DNA of 64,000 bases from Rhipicephalus microplus (Eukaryota; Arthropoda; Arachnida; Ixodida; Ixodidae): NCBI RefSeq assembly GCF_043290135.1, contig NC_134707.1:71945008-72009007 (forward strand), in the 5' to 3' direction. The notes beneath the pieces were generated by a model, which was not told where the DNA came from, did not search any database, and saw nothing but the letters and a program-made list of their open reading frames with translations. Position 1 is the stretch's first letter, and each line of letters starts with the position of its first letter. The position numbers and the translations under genes are program-made. Below are positions 23,145-34,854 of this stretch, one piece after another.

Positions 23145-23396
23145 CTTCCGTAGCGATACCCAACACGGCAACAAGACACCACAAATGGCCAACCACATCA
23201 GCAGCCTCCACCAGTATTGCTCAAGTTTCAGGTGATACTTGTGAACTGCCAGATTGCACTCGTGTCTAACGTGCTTCGATGCGCTCGTTAGCCTGTGCTG
23301 CACGGATGGAGACTTTTTAACGCAGCGCTTTCAGAATACAATGCACTAATTTTCACCCGCAGTACATCAAATAAACGTTTTTTTACTCTCTCTCCA
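23145..23396. other. Sequence after the GGGCT repeat, with an AATAAA-like signal
   Basis: No coding match. ATCAAATAAACGTTTTTTTA followed by ACTCTCTCTCC near 23366-23395 resembles the polyadenylation tail of tick retroelements (compare CACAATAAACTTTTCTCTC near 30150). Confidence 0.4.
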
Positions 23397-23435
23397 TTCA
23401 CTTCAAATGTGTCTTTCGGCGACATTTGAAGTGAA
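23397..23435. repeat. Perfect 14-bp stem hairpin
   Basis: TTCACTTCAAATGT (23397-23410) and ACATTTGAAGTGAA (23422-23435) are exact reverse complements around an 11-nt loop, just downstream of the AATAAA-like signal. The T-run at 23459-23465 follows at some distance. Function unknown. Confidence 0.7.
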
Positions 23436-26400
23436 ACATGCAGATGCGGCGTGTATATTTTTTTTACTTCAACCACCCGTCTCAGTCAGTCAGCATATAA
23501 AATTTTCGGCAGAAACGTGACAACCTAAAGTTCCACAACTGGTATAGTATTGTAAATGTGAAGCATATTTTGCATAACGCAATCAGTTTTAACTATCTAT
23601 CTATCTAAACAACTACGTCAGGTGTGGGAGCTCTCGCAATTATATCTTTACCTTGATGTTAAACAAAATCAGTATGGGAGGGTAGGGTAGTTTCACGATA
23701 ATGACGCGCTGGTCGAGACCTGATAAATGTCAGAATCCCGTCGCCTACGTCGTTAAATATTTCATGCCAGGTAGTGCCACATACCCTTGGGCGAGTATGT
23801 GCCTCTGAAATGCGGGTATGTGCCACAGGGAACTGAGACTTCGTGTCTACCCAAGAATTAGTAAACACACACTGGCACATTTAACAAATCAGCGTTATGA
23901 AAAACCTGACATCAGCAGCGTTTACCTCTGAACGCAAGAATTAGATGTCAGGGTTTCAGTAGTAATCAAAACCAAGCATTCTACTTGACAATCGAGCATT
24001 CTACCATAAAGTAACGCCAGGTTTCGGAACTTTTTTTCAAATAGACCATTATATCCATAAAACGTCATTGGGGTTGCAGTGCTGGCTATTGTAATTTATA
24101 ATTATTACATAAGCACTCACACAATACAGCCGTTATGTCGTGTTAACGTCAATTTAGTTAGGTGTTATGCGATGAAGTTTATTTACGTAGCAGTGTCCAG
24201 AGCTACCATCTTCGCGAGCACCAGCATCTTCGTGTCACCTTATCACTTCTGGTTTCGCTAATACTCACGATCTTGTTGACATCGTTGCGTGAGTGTGAAA
24301 AAAGGGTTATACCCACATTTGCAACTCTTCAACATATATCTGCACGAGCAATATTTACATATATATTTTAATTCAGTTTATGACATGTCATTCAATAAAA
24401 ATAACAACACGGGCACACGGTCCCCTTTCCTACGCATGCTTCACACAACGTGGATTCTCGAGGTATGTGAAAGCTGCCGAGTGTTTCCTTTTAAAATGAT
24501 ATAACGGTGAGATCAGATATTTTTTTTATTAAATGTATGTAAGGAGAGGTTGGTGCCAATGCGTGGCGTCAGCTACTCCTCAGATATCTTCTTTGTCAAT
24601 TGCACTGCGTCAAGTTGCGCCGCCCTGTATTCCATAGCAGTCGGCAAATGAAGGTACCAAAGCGTTTGAACGCGGTTGCTGAGAAAGTCGCGTGAATGCG
24701 AGAAGATAACCAAGGCCAGCAGTCCTTGCAAAAAATTGGTTTTATTTTTTACCAGAATGCGTAGCGAAGAACGCATGGCCAGTTTTCAGAGCATGCTGAG
24801 ACAAGGTTGTCAACTGCTGTACACTCACAAGCAAATTGGTAGCTTTGAAGCACTTCCGAGCATTTAGGAATTAGGAAGCTCAATAGTGGAGATATTTTCG
24901 TGGCCTGTAAGGTGAAGTCATATGCTCGATTTTTTGCAGGTGTTTTCGCTATTGCTTCCAACACAGTGATGTGTTCAGACAAGGAATCGTTGATGATAAT
25001 AATCCATGTAGTTGCACCAAATGATTGTAACGCTCTGATGATTTCCGATTGCTCTCAGTTATTTGAATGGCCGCGGTGGTTCTGTGATCAGCACTACACT
25101 CGTTGGCCTGAAAAAGAAACAAAAAGCAAGAGAGCTCGAAATGCAGTAAACATTGCCACAAATATATTCACAATACCGTATTCAAGCCAAAGTTGGATAT
25201 TTTGACTTCTTCAGCTCGTCGCAATAAATTGTTTTATTTTAGCTCTATCTAAGATCAAGCGAAAATCCTAAAGCACTAAGTTTGTTGATAGAAACTATTT
25301 ATTATTTCATCTTTCACGCCTGACGCGACATCTTCAATGGGATGAAACATATAAAATTTTATATCGACAATTATTCTTGATATCAGTCATTGAGAGGAAA
25401 TTCTTTAATGTGCAATTATTGGCAAAGTACATTGCCATGTGTAGCAAAAGTAAGACGCAAATTCTTATCTATTTTTTGCCGTCAGGCCACAAATGAGCAA
25501 CATTGACATGAAAGGCAGACACCAGAGACACAAGTTCATTGTACATGCAGAAGACAAGAATATACAGAACAGCAGCTGTCGAACATAGTTGCATTCCCCT
25601 CGTGGCTCAACAGCCAACGTAAATTGATATTGATGAAGAGCATGTTTTCTTGCGAGATATTTTTAATCTCGGCAACTTCCAAATCTCAAACAGCTCCTTG
25701 GTCTCACATGTGTACTTTATTGCTCACTGGAGTGCTCTCCTTTCACTGGAGTGCTCTTCAGTGAAAGTAACTTGACTTGATTGCTCAGATGATTGAGGAC
25801 AAGAGCATTTGAACAACACCTGAATTGGTACACTTAGATTACTAATGATTTTATTACTAATAACTGCACTGTTTTCTCTTGGCGCAGACAAATCTGAATA
25901 ATGTAAGGCGATGCCTAAGTGGCTCGCATCCAGCGCAAAAATACTCCGTAGATACATTATGTGTGCAGTAGCACAGATTTTAACCTGATACTTGCAGAAA
26001 GCACCACATGATGACCCACGGTACGCCTCCTACGTGAGGTGCTATAACTTCACATGAATCGACGTTCCGTGATGACCGATAACAGTGTAGGCCGATAACA
26101 AAGGGCATTCAGTATTACATTGAGTGCAGAAAGCTTTATATTTCTCGTATCACGAATACAGATCTAAATCAAGCCATGTGCAGTAGCCTTTTAAGATAGG
26201 GAGAAGGGCCAGTAGATAGATCGCCTGTGACGAAATACAAAGGAGACCTTGTCATTTCTTGTATGTGCATAGACTTCGGTAACAGTACAGTTTGCTATTT
26301 TTTCCGTATTATTTTCACTAACGTAATTGTTGCAAATTCATAGAGAATGTTCTTTAAGGATTACGGTGACTCCAATGGACAATCTGATTTGGCAATCAAC

Positions 26401-26459
26401 TAGCTGTATTGCCGCAAGAACAAACTTTCTTACAGTGAAATACTTTTAATAAAAACAGC
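23436..26459. other. AT-rich DNA, no gene recognised
   Basis: Contains the dispersed GGCACATAC-type repeat at about 23755-23840 (second copy of the 5955-6062 family) and a short TCTA run at 23590. The frames at 24.6-25.2 kb (60-101 codons, both strands) match nothing I recognise. Confidence 0.5.
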
Positions 26460-28370
26460 ATTGTTTCTATTCATATTGTGGTGTAATGGTAAAAAATTTG
26501 GCAGAACCCATGAACAGTGCGAATTTATGATGTGCGAAGCAGGAATGAGAAATGGTGACATGTCACTTTAAAATCAGCTCAATGTTACGAGGTGGAGGTA
26601 AATGATGCCATAAATAGCTTCTTTGTTACGAATATTATGTTTGGATGTGCCGTTTACCTTCGCAATCTATTGACGTCATGTGATACCAAATTTAGCATAT
26701 GTGGAGCTAGCGAAACGACCACTAGAACGCTATGAGCGTGCTATGTTTTTATGTTCTTACGTAACACGTGTGTCAGGATGATCTTGGCCCCAGTCATATA
26801 TTTCGTCATTCATTGTTGTCACGTAAGACCAAACTCGGTATATGTGGAGCTTGCAAAATGGCCGCGAGCGCATCGTGAAGGGCCCAATATACTGCTATGT
26901 AGCGTTGACGCGCGCCCACGCTGGGCACAGCGGCGCTACGTGACGAAACGCGAGCACAGTCTGACGCCAGCCGCGAGCAGCGTCCGTCGGCGCGGCCCGA
27001 CGGCAACCAGCGCGAAATGCAACGTGCTGCATTTCGCACCGATGCCTTATAGTAGCATTACTTTATGTCGATGCGTTACCCAGACTACGCTGTGTCTCGC
27101 TCTTTTCAGGACGGAGGCACGCCGGATGCGCTGAAACGCGCATGCATCAAAGCAACGCAGCGCAGCGCGACTTTGAGTATATGGCAGGACCGGCGCCTGG
27201 CGTGGAAACGCTGGCGTGACATGATGAAATGAACGCTGGTGAACATGCGCACCGCGTCATGCCAAAATCTATTGGCACCTGGATTGAGGCATGTAGTCAT
27301 GTTCTCACACGACACGAGTCTGATGATTATTATGTTTGCACTCGTCACATACCTTCGTCATCTTAGCGTCACATCATACCAAATTTGGCATATATGAACC
27401 TAACGCATCGGCAGCAAGCGAATTATGACCATGGTATGTATTCATGTTGTTACAAGACACGCATGTCACGATTGTCATGTTTAGATGTGTCATTTACCTA
27501 TGCGGTCCGTTTGCATCGCGTATCGCGTAATACCAAGTTTGGTACATGTGAAGCTAGCAAAACAGCCGCGAGCGCATCATGAGCGTAGCATATAGTCATG
27601 TTGTAACATGACACGCATCTCATGTTTATTATGTTTGCACTAACATCATAGCTTACGCGTATCTCATGATTATTATGTTTGCACTAGTCACATACCTTCG
27701 TCATCCCTTGGCGTCACGTAATACCAATTGTGGCATATGTGAAGCTAGCGCAACGGCCGCGAGCGCATCATGAGTGCGGCATGTAGTCATGTTGTTACAT
27801 GACACGCATGTCATGGTTATAGTTTTGAATGTGTCATTAACCTATGTGGTCCGTTCGCGTCGCGTAATACCGAGTTTGGTACATTTGAAGCTAGCAAAAC
27901 GGCCGCGAGCGCATCATGAGCGCAGCATGTAGTCATGTTGTTACATGACACGCATCTCATGTTTCTCGTGTTGGCCCCTGCATCATAGCTTCGTCATCCA
28001 TTCACGTAGCGTAATACCGAACTTGGTATATGTGACGCTAGTGAATCGGTCGCGATTGCATCATGAGCATGGCATGTAATCATGCTGTTACCTGACACGC
28101 GTGTCATGATTTCCTTGTTAGGTTTTGTCGCTTGTGTTTGCCATGCAATCATGTCATACCACACGAGTTTTGCAACATGCCATGTGAACGAAACCACCGC
28201 AAGAGCTGCAGGACCATCTAATGTAAATCATGACATTCATGACTTGCATGTCATGATTTTCTTGTTATAACTAGACGAATATGTTTTTCATACAGTACTG
28301 CCATGCCATACCAAGTTTGGTATCGATACCATTATCGAAACGCCCAGGAGAGCTAAAAGTCGTTGTCGGC
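26460..28370. repeat. Satellite-like array 2 (about 150-bp units)
   Basis: The phrase beginning CGCATGTCA/CGCATCTCA recurs at 27460, 27614, 27805, 27951 and 28098. Spacings are 154, 191, 147 and 147 bp. Shared words include ACGTAATACCAAGTTTGGT, GAAGCTAGCAAAACGGCCGC and AGCGCATCATGAGC. The long spacing is explained by a local duplication of about 40 bp (TCTCATGATTATTATGTTTG) near 27613-27690. The first 800 bp, including a GC-rich block at 26878-27250, match array 1 at 14.1-14.95 kb in order. Confidence 0.88.
27012..27037. repeat. Perfect 10-bp hairpin inside the satellite GC-rich block
   Basis: GCGAAATGCA and TGCATTTCGC flank a 6-nt loop. The matching place in array 1 (14661-14690) still forms a stem but with mismatches. 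This suggests the palindrome was part of the ancestral block. Confidence 0.6.
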
Positions 28371-28552
<182 letters not shown>

Positions 28553-28689
28553 TGCTCAATCTCACCGATGTTCGCTAAGAAATGCTTCGCATTTAAAAGT
28601 GACCGACCTACGTACCGGCCCCGTTAGATCCAGGACGTGGTGTCTTTGGTTTCCTTGTACCGAATGGTATATGAACTGAAAAGCAAATG
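28553..28689. other. Flank of the TAGA tract
   Basis: TGCTCAATCTCACCGATGTT then AAATGCTTCGCATTTAAAAG, a short palindrome-like phrase (AATGCTTCGCATT), looks like the right end of the satellite/TAGA repeat family. No gene. Confidence 0.4.
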
Positions 28690-29010
28690 ATGAATATCGT
28701 TACCTTCAAATATGAAGTTAACATGCTGCAAAATGGTCCGAAACCGACAGCAGGAATTCTAATGGTCTTACTACATAAAATACACAGAAATATTTGTATA
28801 TATGTACAAATTAGGTCACATCTGCACGTTACTTCACGGGTCTGTGTTCCCCAATGCATCAAGAGCGGCACTTCACATATCAAGCTTAAAGACCAGAAAA
28901 CATTTCTCTGTGGCCGAGCAAAAAACATTGATAGAAATCCACTAGCTAATTTGTTAATTATCGACGCCACCTTCTTGCAACTTGACTATTTTTCAGCACT
29001 TCAGGTCTAA
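28690..29010 (+). mobile_element. LINE 3'-end fragment, copy A
   Basis: From about 28825, CGGGTCTGTGTTCCCCAATG and the following 180 bp match 29660-29870 (CGGGTCTGTGTTATCTAATG...) in the same orientation. In copy B this sequence directly follows LINE C-terminal coding, so copy A is the 3' end of another member of that family. The 107-codon frame across it is not meaningful. Confidence 0.55.
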
Positions 29011-29264
29011 AATTCGGCGTTCATACGTGGAGCATAGTATTTTTATGTTCAAGAAGTAGTCGGACAATAGAATTGTTTTCATCCAGCCAAGGTTTAGTCG
29101 AATATACAATGTAGCCCCGGAAACTGGCCATTGTATCAGATATCAGCAGATTTTGGGGCACTGAGGCCTTCATGGTAACGAGCAATTCGATAAAGGTACA
29201 TTAGTGCTCATGCCATTTTCATGGCCAGATATTGACACTGTCGAGTATGCACTCCTCCGAAAAT

Positions 29265-29692
29265 CTGCTGCAACGTATTGATCTTTACCGATTCACCGTC
29301 GGCGCTGTCCTAACGAACTCGACCCACATGTGCATGCTTGACTACCACCAACTCTGATAAGGTGCAATACAAGCTAAGTGAACCAGTCGCGTACAGGTGT
29401 GCAGTTTCCTTTTCATTATCTGCGCATTGTTGGCCGTGTAGACAGTGCCATAAGGGAGGCCTGTGGCAGCCTGGAGACACGTGAAAATATCTTGTGTGGC
29501 TGTCAGCGATATCTTATGCAAATAAATTCCATGACCACACTCTCAATAATGTGTACGATACAAGGAATTTCGAAAAAGGTTCTGTTAGGACTACCCCCTT
29601 GTCATGGGCATGTTAATCTAAAAGTAATCAACAAGTTCTTGCGAGAGACTGCGCCTCGTCCGCACGCTTCTTTGCGGGTCTGTGTTATCTAA
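29265..29692 (+). pseudogene. LINE ORF2 C-terminal fragment (I/R1-like), copy B
   Basis: The plus strand reads LIFTDSPSALS around 29282, an RNase H core-like segment. Then come a Cys-rich motif region (VDSAIREACGSLETRENIL with CGCQRY, as in C-x2-C...ETxEHxLxxCxxY of I-clade LINEs) and a closing segment, KVLLGLPPCHGHVNLKVINK then FLRETAPRPHA. The last frame ends at 29692. Upstream RT is missing and frames shift, so this is a 5'-truncated, dead copy. Confidence 0.6.
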
Positions 29693-30177
29693 TGCTTCAA
29701 CGGCGACATTCCACGTATCATGTTTGAAAACCAGCAAATGCTCCTCTCTTTGCGAGCAAACAAAATTGATTGCGGCAGAGATTGAAACCATCCGTGAGGT
29801 ACATTGTTAAATATTGACGCTGCCTTTTTACGACTCGACTATGGTTTGTGACTCTAGGCCTGTCGTAGCTTTAGCGTACGCTGACCTCTTCTAAGCAGCG
29901 TAACTGACCTCTGGGCTGGTCCTCTCTTTTGGGGAAGTAATGTTTAGATCATCGTAATTTCGCAAGGCAGAGCTCAATAAGAGAATATAAGTTGATTTTA
30001 CACGTCCAAGCCTCTGATTCATCGCAACCTTACTCGTCTTTATGAAAAACACCTTCTTTCTTCTTTCATTTTTCACCACCTCTCCTTTCCTAACGCTGAG
30101 TAAGCAGGCCTGACAGTAGATTCATGACGACATCTCCACTTTTCTCCCACAATAAACTTTTCTCTCTCTCTCCATTT
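29693..30177 (+). mobile_element. 3' untranslated region of LINE copy B
   Basis: Starts with the segment shared with copy A and may extend to CACAATAAACTTTTCTCTCTC near 30152-30172, a polyadenylation-like signal followed by a pyrimidine-rich tail. The right limit is inferred. Confidence 0.45.
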
Positions 30178-31469
30178 CGAATCCCCAGAAGAAGATAATA
30201 TGTACGGATATATGCAGGCACCCACATCGAGTGTGTGTGTTTAGGGGAAGGGGTTAGAGTGGCACGTTGATCGCTCGGTATTTTGTGTAATAAAAGCGTT
30301 GGTCAAGTCATTAGCAAAATGACTATATTATTAGTGGGAAAACAGTGTGAAAGGTCTCTTGCGGTCATTGAATGTTGACATTTAGGGGGAAGAGAGAGAC
30401 GAACTCCTACCATGCTCTTCGGATATAGATGGTGGTAATGCATATACTGCTGCATCAGCGCAATGGATATCAGCGCAATGTGGCCTGCAATACAGTCGCC
30501 TTCGCATCAAATCGCAGAGGTTATTTTTGGTTCTTGGTGGGTCGAAGTGCCATCATTAGGTTGTGCACACGCAGCTTTTTTGGAGGTAGTTAAGTGTACA
30601 GCACTGTATTTGGTTATTTAGTGTTAGCGCTGCATCAAATAACAGAAGACATTTTATAGCCTGCGCGTTGTATGTTTACTTGCAGTGATGTCAAAGGTTA
30701 ACACTTTCATTGTTTCAACGTTACTAGGTATATTTCTTGGCAAGCACAAATTTTTCTTCATACGATACAGCAGAAATAAATTGGAGGATGCATGAACATC
30801 GCATTCAAGTGTAGACTTCGATTGGTTCATCGCACCACGTGCGAGCTTTGCTGTAACATGTCAAAAGGAAATGGTACTAACCAAGCCATTAATGTCTATT
30901 CTCACATGCTCCGTACAAGTAAAATAGTGAAGAATAAGCTACACCATTTTTTCATTTAGAAATGAATGAAGAGCCCACTACATATTCGTAAGGCGCCATA
31001 CGCACATGCATAGCTGCAAAGTTTTTATTGGAAGGACAGATTTAGACCTTCCGCTTGTTTTACAGTTCATATGTTTTGAATTCTGGTGAGACGCCATATT
31101 AGGCACAAAGTTGTGCCCCGCAATATAAATGCCTGCTGCAAAGCACTCCCTTTGCATGAATTTTTTTAAGCGTGTGTCTTAGAGAACTACTTCAAACATT
31201 TGCGCAGTCATGTGGTAGAATACCCTAATGCCCCACAGACGGCCCATGCTGGACTCTCACCCAAACGTAAGAGTTATTATAATTCATTATTTTCATGTAT
31301 CTCTAATTTGCTCTGACCGACAACAAATATTTATTACTCACAACTGATGATGCCATCACCGACAACCGATTTTCTGCGAAACGAGCTTAAACGCCATCTC
31401 GTTATTAAGGTAGCCCTAGCAGGCTTAAACACGCACCACGCTTTACAGAAAATTCGCAATATCTCGCTC
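30178..31469. other. Unique DNA, no gene recognised
   Basis: Short GTGTGTGT run near 30230; otherwise nothing recognised. Confidence 0.5.
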
Positions 31470-31616
31470 CTACGAACAAATTGCGCCGATTATACATGAA
31501 GTTTTCTTATGGCAACTCTTCACGCATAATGCACGTTTTATTTCTAGACAAATACGTACTATTTCCTTTTGGTTCTTTCCATGGAAATCGGGGAGAGCCT
31601 CTAGAAGATTGTCGCA
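31470..31616 (-). other. Candidate terminal exon of a small Cys-rich secreted protein
   Basis: A strong acceptor (TTTATTTTCAG on the minus strand, AG at 31617-31618) is followed in frame by 48 codons and TAG. The peptide has six cysteines spaced C-x21-C-x7-C-x3-C-x5-C-x5-C. It starts CDNLLEALPDFHGKN and ends TSCIIGAICS. The density and regularity of Cys are unlike the random frames around it. No family was recognised; small Cys-rich secreted proteins are common in tick saliva and haemolymph. Its incoming phase is 0, so it does not join directly to the phase-1 signal exon at 33998-34109 without another exon between. Confidence 0.35.
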
Positions 31617-31712
31617 CTGAAAATAAACATAGGACATCTTATTTGAATATTTGTCCAAGAGTACTGTGAAACAAGTGATCACAAAAAGTGAGATCAGCCA
31701 GCACTTCACATA

Positions 31713-31960
31713 GGGCCGCCGCAGTAGTTTAGTGGTTATTGGAGCTCGGCGGCTGACCCGAAAGTCGCGCGTCAGATTCGTGGTCGTGAAGGCGAAGCTG
31801 AACCAAGACCGATTGATGGAGGCGAGACCACTTGACGACAATTTACTTAGATTTGTGTGCACGCTGAAAAAAAAAACAGGCGGTCTAATTTTATTGGCCC
31901 CCTACCACTGCGTTTTTTGATTATCTACATTTGGTTTGGGACGTTAAAGCCGAGCGTAAA
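31713..31960 (+). mobile_element. Old Ruka-like SINE, plus strand
   Basis: A tRNA-like head, GCCGCAGTAGTTTAGTGGTT, then the B-box region GGTCGTG, is followed by an eroded body (AGATTTGTGTGCACGCTGAAA) and the 3' phrase TTTGGGACGTTAAAGCC. It is heavily diverged and contains an A-run insertion. Confidence 0.7.
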
Positions 31961-32094
31961 TTTTATCTAATGAGATCATCATTTGCTCGAAAGCGGGCGA
32001 ATCTTGTAATCAGTGCAATACTACGTAAGTTTGTATATAACGACAGCAATGACAACAATAATAATATTATAATAATAACAGGCGCGGTTTTCAG

Positions 32095-32218
32095 TTTTAA
32101 AACAACAATATGTTTATGAGAAACATCGTTGTGAAGAGCTCCGGAAATCTGGTGTCATTCAGCGTGAACAGGCGTCACATGGTACACGGTCTGCAATCGA
32201 ACTGTCGACTATCCGGCC
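32095..32218 (-). mobile_element. Decayed SINE fragment, minus strand
   Basis: ATATGTTTATGAGAAACATCG then GAAGAGCTCCGGAAAT and GCAATCGAACTGTCGAC follow the SINE body in the minus orientation with many changes and deletions. It lies head to head with the next SINE. Confidence 0.55.
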
Positions 32219-32220
32219 AG

Positions 32221-32466
32221 CCCCGCGCGGTGGTCTAGTGGCTAAGGCACTGGCTGCTGACCCGCAGGTCACGAGAACGAATCTCGGCAGCGGCGGCTGC
32301 AATTCCGGTGGAGGCAGAAATGCTGTTGGCGCGTGTGCTCAGATTTGGGTGCACATTAAAGAACCCCACGTGGTTAGAACTTCCGGAGCCCTCCACTATG
32401 GCGTCTGTCATAATCAAATGGTGGTTTTGGGACGTTAAAACCCACATATCAATCAAAATAAAACCT
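32221..32466 (+). mobile_element. Ruka-like SINE, full length, plus strand
   Basis: Begins CCCCGCGCGGTGGTCTAGTG (tRNA A-box region), carries CACGAGAACGAATCTCGGC in place of the usual GGTTCGAATCC B box, and ends GGGACGTTAAAACCCACATA with an A-rich tail. Short matching words TCCGGCCAG (32212-32220) and TCCGGACAG (32467-32475) are a probable target duplication. Confidence 0.9.
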
Positions 32467-32475
32467 TCCGGACAG

Positions 32476-33997
32476 CAGCTGAGTTCCCCAGTGACTGATC
32501 CACATTAGCGGACAAAGGTTGTTAAAGCTTCCGGGATGGAAGAAGCGAAAGATGCCATCTAGCCAGAAGAACAAAAGTGTCTTCCGGCTCCGTAACATCT
32601 TACGTGACTGCACGAAGAACAATGGTAAATTTTGTTGCAGCACAAAGGTTATAGTATGAATTTATATTTTTAACGATATGTTTTACAAACGTGCGTGTAA
32701 AGTCAAGTTACACTTTTTACACTTTATCAACGCATAATAATCAATTTGCAATCGTATCGTGATTCACAGATGCATGCAAATTTTACAGTGCCATGGTCAG
32801 AAAATACGGGAAGCGTCTTGCCATAATACTCAGTATCGTATCAAATAAGCGTTATCTGGGAAATTTGTTTTAATACTGTCAAAAAATACATAACCACTTT
32901 TGAAAGATGGCTGTTTCCCGGTAGAAGGGAATGACTGGTATGTTTCAGACTACTCCACTGCGGTGAATAGCACATCCTCCGGCCACTTTGTTCATAGCGT
33001 CTGAGAAATCATTAGCTATGAAAAATGTGATCTAAGTTAGATTTTTCGTCTTTATTTCTATGATGCGGGTTCGTCGTAAAATTCCACTCATGGAGAATGC
33101 CACTTTTGCGGAAAGTTCCAAGACATGGACTGTTTGACTACTACGTGCTATTGAGTAAAGAATCTGAAGAGGGCTTCAGTACGCCTTCATGCATTATTGT
33201 AAGCTCCAACTCATAAAGCGCATAAGATGTTTGGGATTCAAATGTCATACAGGGGGTTACTTGTCCCCGTTGTGCACTGCTGTGTAGCAAAGCATGCGGA
33301 GTTGATTTTGCTGTCCAATCTTAAAGTTCGTTTTATTTAATGATGAGAAGCTAATACTTTTTTCTCAGGCACATGAAGTTAGCATTCATACTAAAATGAA
33401 AACACTTGGTGGATAAATAAGGGGTTTCTCTTGATTGCATGTTCTTTGATCTCTCTCATAAATGTTGTTTACTGGGATGCGGTCAAGTTTTTGAACTTGT
33501 CACTATATTTTCAGAGTGCTAACGCTACCACATAATTGATTTGCTACTAATGTGGAATGAATTCTCAGAGAGTTTTTCTAAACCGCGTTCTCTGCACCCC
33601 TTTACGCTCGGAAAAGCCTATCAGCTATCGTAATGCAAGCTATTGTTCGACAAAAGATTAGCACCAGCGTATGGGCTATTCATCGTTTCAATATTCCCGT
33701 CGGTAGATGCATAAAAACACGAAAAAATGCATGACTGATATGACCACGTGATTACACTTTGTGATCCGTGAAGAAATCAGCGCTAATGTGGACTTCAAGA
33801 TTCTAGGGTGGATATAAACATGAAAAAACGTACGCATGCCAATTTTTGAATAGTGCATCTGCATCATAGCTTTGACCTGAGGTTATCTGTTGAGATCTGA
33901 AATAGTATGAATTTCACTTTACTGAGTACGTTCTGCAGAACATTCCCGCTTAGTTCTAGGATGTATATATTTGATTTGAAAAGTAGAAGTTACGTAC
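32476..33997. other. AT-rich unique DNA; possible intron of the minus-strand gene candidate
   Basis: No transposon. A 61-codon minus-strand frame near 33.15-33.34 kb was considered as a middle exon but has no supporting composition. If the exons at 31.5 and 34.1 kb belong together, this is intronic. Confidence 0.4.
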
Positions 33998-34109
33998 TTG
34001 GGTGGTAATATATCGCCTGTACAGGGGTAGGTTCCAACGTCAAGATGAAGAATAATAAGCCCAGCAACAAGAGAATCACTTGGCTAAAGAACTTCATGTT
34101 CTTTCTTTC
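33998..34109 (-). other. Candidate exon encoding a signal peptide
   Basis: On the minus strand, TTGTTTTTCAG|GAAAG is a good acceptor, followed 12 nt later by ATG (34097-34095). The 33 codons read MKFFSQVILLLLGLLFF, then ILTLEPTPVQA, then IYYHP. That is a Lys-containing start, a hydrophobic core of about 16 residues and an AxA-like VQA cleavage site. A consensus donor, AA|GTACGTAA, ends the exon in phase 1, as is usual for tick secreted-protein genes. The signal peptide is clear from sequence; the mature protein is not identified because later exons are unproven. Upstream, ACTAAAAG|GTAAGT at 34373/34372 could be the donor of a 5' untranslated exon, giving a 263-bp first intron. Confidence 0.5.
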
Positions 34110-34370
34110 CTGAAAAACAAGGCAGTATTTGATTAAATTCACGAGCTGCTATCAAATCAAGACAGGTGCTAGGCTGAGCTTCTTGGTACGTCTAATCGTA
34201 GGGTGACCGTTGCAAGCAGTAAATAAGTAAAGCAGCAAGACCTATTTTCGTGATTGTGAGACTTCTTTTTCCACCATCATGCATTTAAAGCTGAGAGTAA
34301 TTTCCACGTTTAAAAATGTCCTACTAAACTAACAGTCATTGAAAGCAAAGACTGTATAAAGGGTATACTT

Positions 34371-34373
34371 ACC
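34371..34373 (-). other. Candidate donor of a 5' untranslated exon
   Basis: GACTAAAAG|GTAAGTATA on the minus strand is a full consensus 5' splice site, placed 263 bp before the acceptor of the signal-peptide exon. The exon start is not visible. Confidence 0.35.
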
Positions 34374-34854
34374 TTTTAGTCATACCTTAGTATTGATTTA
34401 TATGAAAAAATAGTGGAAAAAGAAAGCTTGCCACTTGTAGCAACGAACAACACGCTCTTTGAATAATGTGTGAAATGCTCTGGAACTGAGTGGTAACAGC
34501 GGTCAAGACTGTGTAAAATTTTTTTTCTATTTATTTTCATATAAGCGTGACAGTGTGAGCTGTACCTCTCTTAGTCTTGAGGGTAATTGCGGAACTCTCT
34601 GTGAACACTACTGATGGCGCAAAAGTCACCTCATAAACACTGCGACAAATACTTATGTTGCGCATGAGGACCATTAGGATGATCGAACATCTAACAATGT
34701 ACATGCTTCCCCATTGAATAATGAAGTTGATTTTTTTTCCTACACCAGCTGAGCACTTTCCAGATCTTGAAGCATATATCTTGAAGCACATATCTTGCAA
34801 TATCTTGAAGCATATAGCCTTCCAACTGCCTGAGAAATTGAAAAGATGGCTTAC

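Noticed and set aside
22989..23303. Open frames of 66-104 codons on both strands with Gly-Leu-Ala-Trp or Pro-Ala-Gln repeats.
   Set aside because: All are translations of the GGGCT tandem repeat in different frames.
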